A stretch of DNA of 6,084 nt, taken from contig CAJTTS010000158.1 in the NCBI GenBank assembly GCA_910579155.1, forward strand, positions 1-6,084, given 5' to 3'. The DNA is from an uncultured Oscillospiraceae bacterium (lineage in GTDB: Bacteria > Bacillota_A > Clostridia > Oscillospirales > Oscillospiraceae). Position 1 is the stretch's first letter; each line of letters begins with the position of its first letter. The position numbers and the translations under genes were made by a program. Below are positions 5,579-6,084 of the stretch, piece by piece. The notes under the pieces are model-generated. The model was not told the DNA's origin. It saw only the letters and a list, made by a program, of their open reading frames with translations, and made no database searches.

Positions 5579-6084
5579 TTACAGGCCGAACATTTCCTTC
5601 ACGATCCGCTCCGCGCCCTTCACCAGTCCCACCAGCACCATCATGTTAAAAATGGTTTCCCCGATGTACTGCCAACTCATGGTGACGGCGGACAGAGAGG
5701 TGTCCACCACGGGGGTGCCGCTTGACATAAAGGCGGAGAAGATCAGGCAGGCCAGTACGATAATGGCCCCCTCCAGGCACACGCCTACATAGCTTTTGAG
5801 AAAAGCGGTCCCGGCAAAGCTGGTCCCCTCCCCGGCGAAGGAGGCCAGGGGCAGCGGGGCCAGGGCGGTATAGAAGTACAGCCGGAAGAAGCGGCCATAT
5901 ACGGTGAGGATCAGGATAAAGGACATGACGGTGATAAACAGGCTGCCCAGCAGGGACACCAGCCACAAAGGGATACTGGCGAGAAAGCCCACGCCCTCGA
6001 TGGCGTCCACGATCTCCTGGGGGACAGTAATGCTGGCGGCGGCCATACCGCCGATACCGCCCATGACGGTCTGCACAATGCCGC
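5579..6084 (-). CDS. VirB6/TrbL-like conjugal transfer membrane protein, C-terminal part
   Basis: The frame enters from the window edge and ends with TAA at 5581-5579, giving 167 residues of the C-terminal part. Several hydrophobic helices are visible, including LASIPLWLVSLLGSLFITV, MSFILILTVYGRFF, CLEGAIIVLACLIFSAF and IFNMMVLVGLV. The stretch YTALAPLPLASFAGEG and the ending VKGAERIVKEMFGL are typical of the VirB6/TrbL-like proteins of Tn1549/CTn elements (CD1112 family), usually close to 290 residues. These polytopic inner-membrane proteins form part of the DNA translocation channel. The start codon is outside the window; an internal GTG at 6076 is not the start. PrgI is normally the next gene, but here an opposite-strand gene intervenes. 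Confidence 0.92.
   Translation of the reverse strand, partial: GIVQTVMGGIGGMAAASITVPQEIVDAIEGVGFLASIPLWLVSLLGSLFITVMSFILILTVYGRFFRLYFYTALAPLPLASFAGEGTSFAGTAFLKSYVGVCLEGAIIVLACLIFSAFMSSGTPVVDTSLSAVTMSWQYIGETIFNMMVLVGLVKGAERIVKEMFGL

Larger units (their letters stand above)
1..6084. mobile_element. Part of a Tn1549/CTn-type ICE conjugation module
   Basis: Four minus-strand genes occur in the order VirB6-like, PrgI, VirB4, CD1108-like, which is the established order of the mating-channel block in Tn1549/CTn-type conjugative transposons of Clostridia. No integrase, relaxase, origin of transfer, coupling protein or element end is visible, so both borders lie outside the window and this entry covers the whole window only because every part seems to be internal. 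Two plus-strand genes interrupt the block and look like accessory cargo. The type of element follows from family knowledge; membership of a particular named element cannot be decided from the sequence. Confidence 0.85.

Overview
This window is a fragment of an integrative and conjugative element (ICE) of the Tn1549/CTn type found in gut Clostridia. The evidence is a minus-strand block in the family's usual order: a VirB6/TrbL-like membrane protein, a PrgI-family protein, a VirB4-type ATPase, and the N-terminal half of a CD1108-family (NlpC/P60-type) cell-wall protein. The high G+C coding sequence (strongest at the left end) and strong Shine-Dalgarno sites suit a G+C-rich clostridial host such as Oscillospiraceae or Lachnospiraceae. 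The host assignment is inference.

Layout from right to left, in the direction of conjugation-gene transcription. At 6084-5579 (minus) is the C-terminal part of VirB6, cut by the window edge. At 4914-5573 is a plus-strand gene for a pRiA4b ORF-3/IS1096-passenger-like protein with several zinc-binding Cys/His clusters; its stop lies only 5 bp from the VirB6 stop. At 4825-4481 (minus) is PrgI, which overlaps VirB4 (4488-2158, minus) by 8 bp. A minus-strand terminator hairpin follows VirB4 at 2119-2084. At 1514-2083 is a second plus-strand gene, encoding a protein I do not recognise. It has its own promoter, and its probable TTG start is fixed by a strong ribosome binding site. At 1414-1 (minus) is the CD1108-family protein: a long basic, proline-rich N-terminal region, one membrane segment near residue 400, and then the window edge. 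Its peptidoglycan-hydrolase domains would lie outside.

The conjugation genes should act together. VirB6 and PrgI are inner-membrane channel components, VirB4 powers assembly or transfer, and the CD1108 protein is expected to open the cell wall locally. The two plus-strand genes are accessory insertions that break the normally continuous operon, one between VirB6 and PrgI and one between VirB4 and CD1108.

The most unusual signal is a nearly identical palindromic element of about 31-36 bp present twice in direct orientation. One copy (2116-2151) lies beside the first accessory gene and the other (4841-4875) beside the second, so together they bracket the PrgI-VirB4 pair. The single arm difference between copies is neutral (a G-U pair) only in minus-strand RNA. 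No rRNA, tRNA, CRISPR array or intact insertion sequence was seen.
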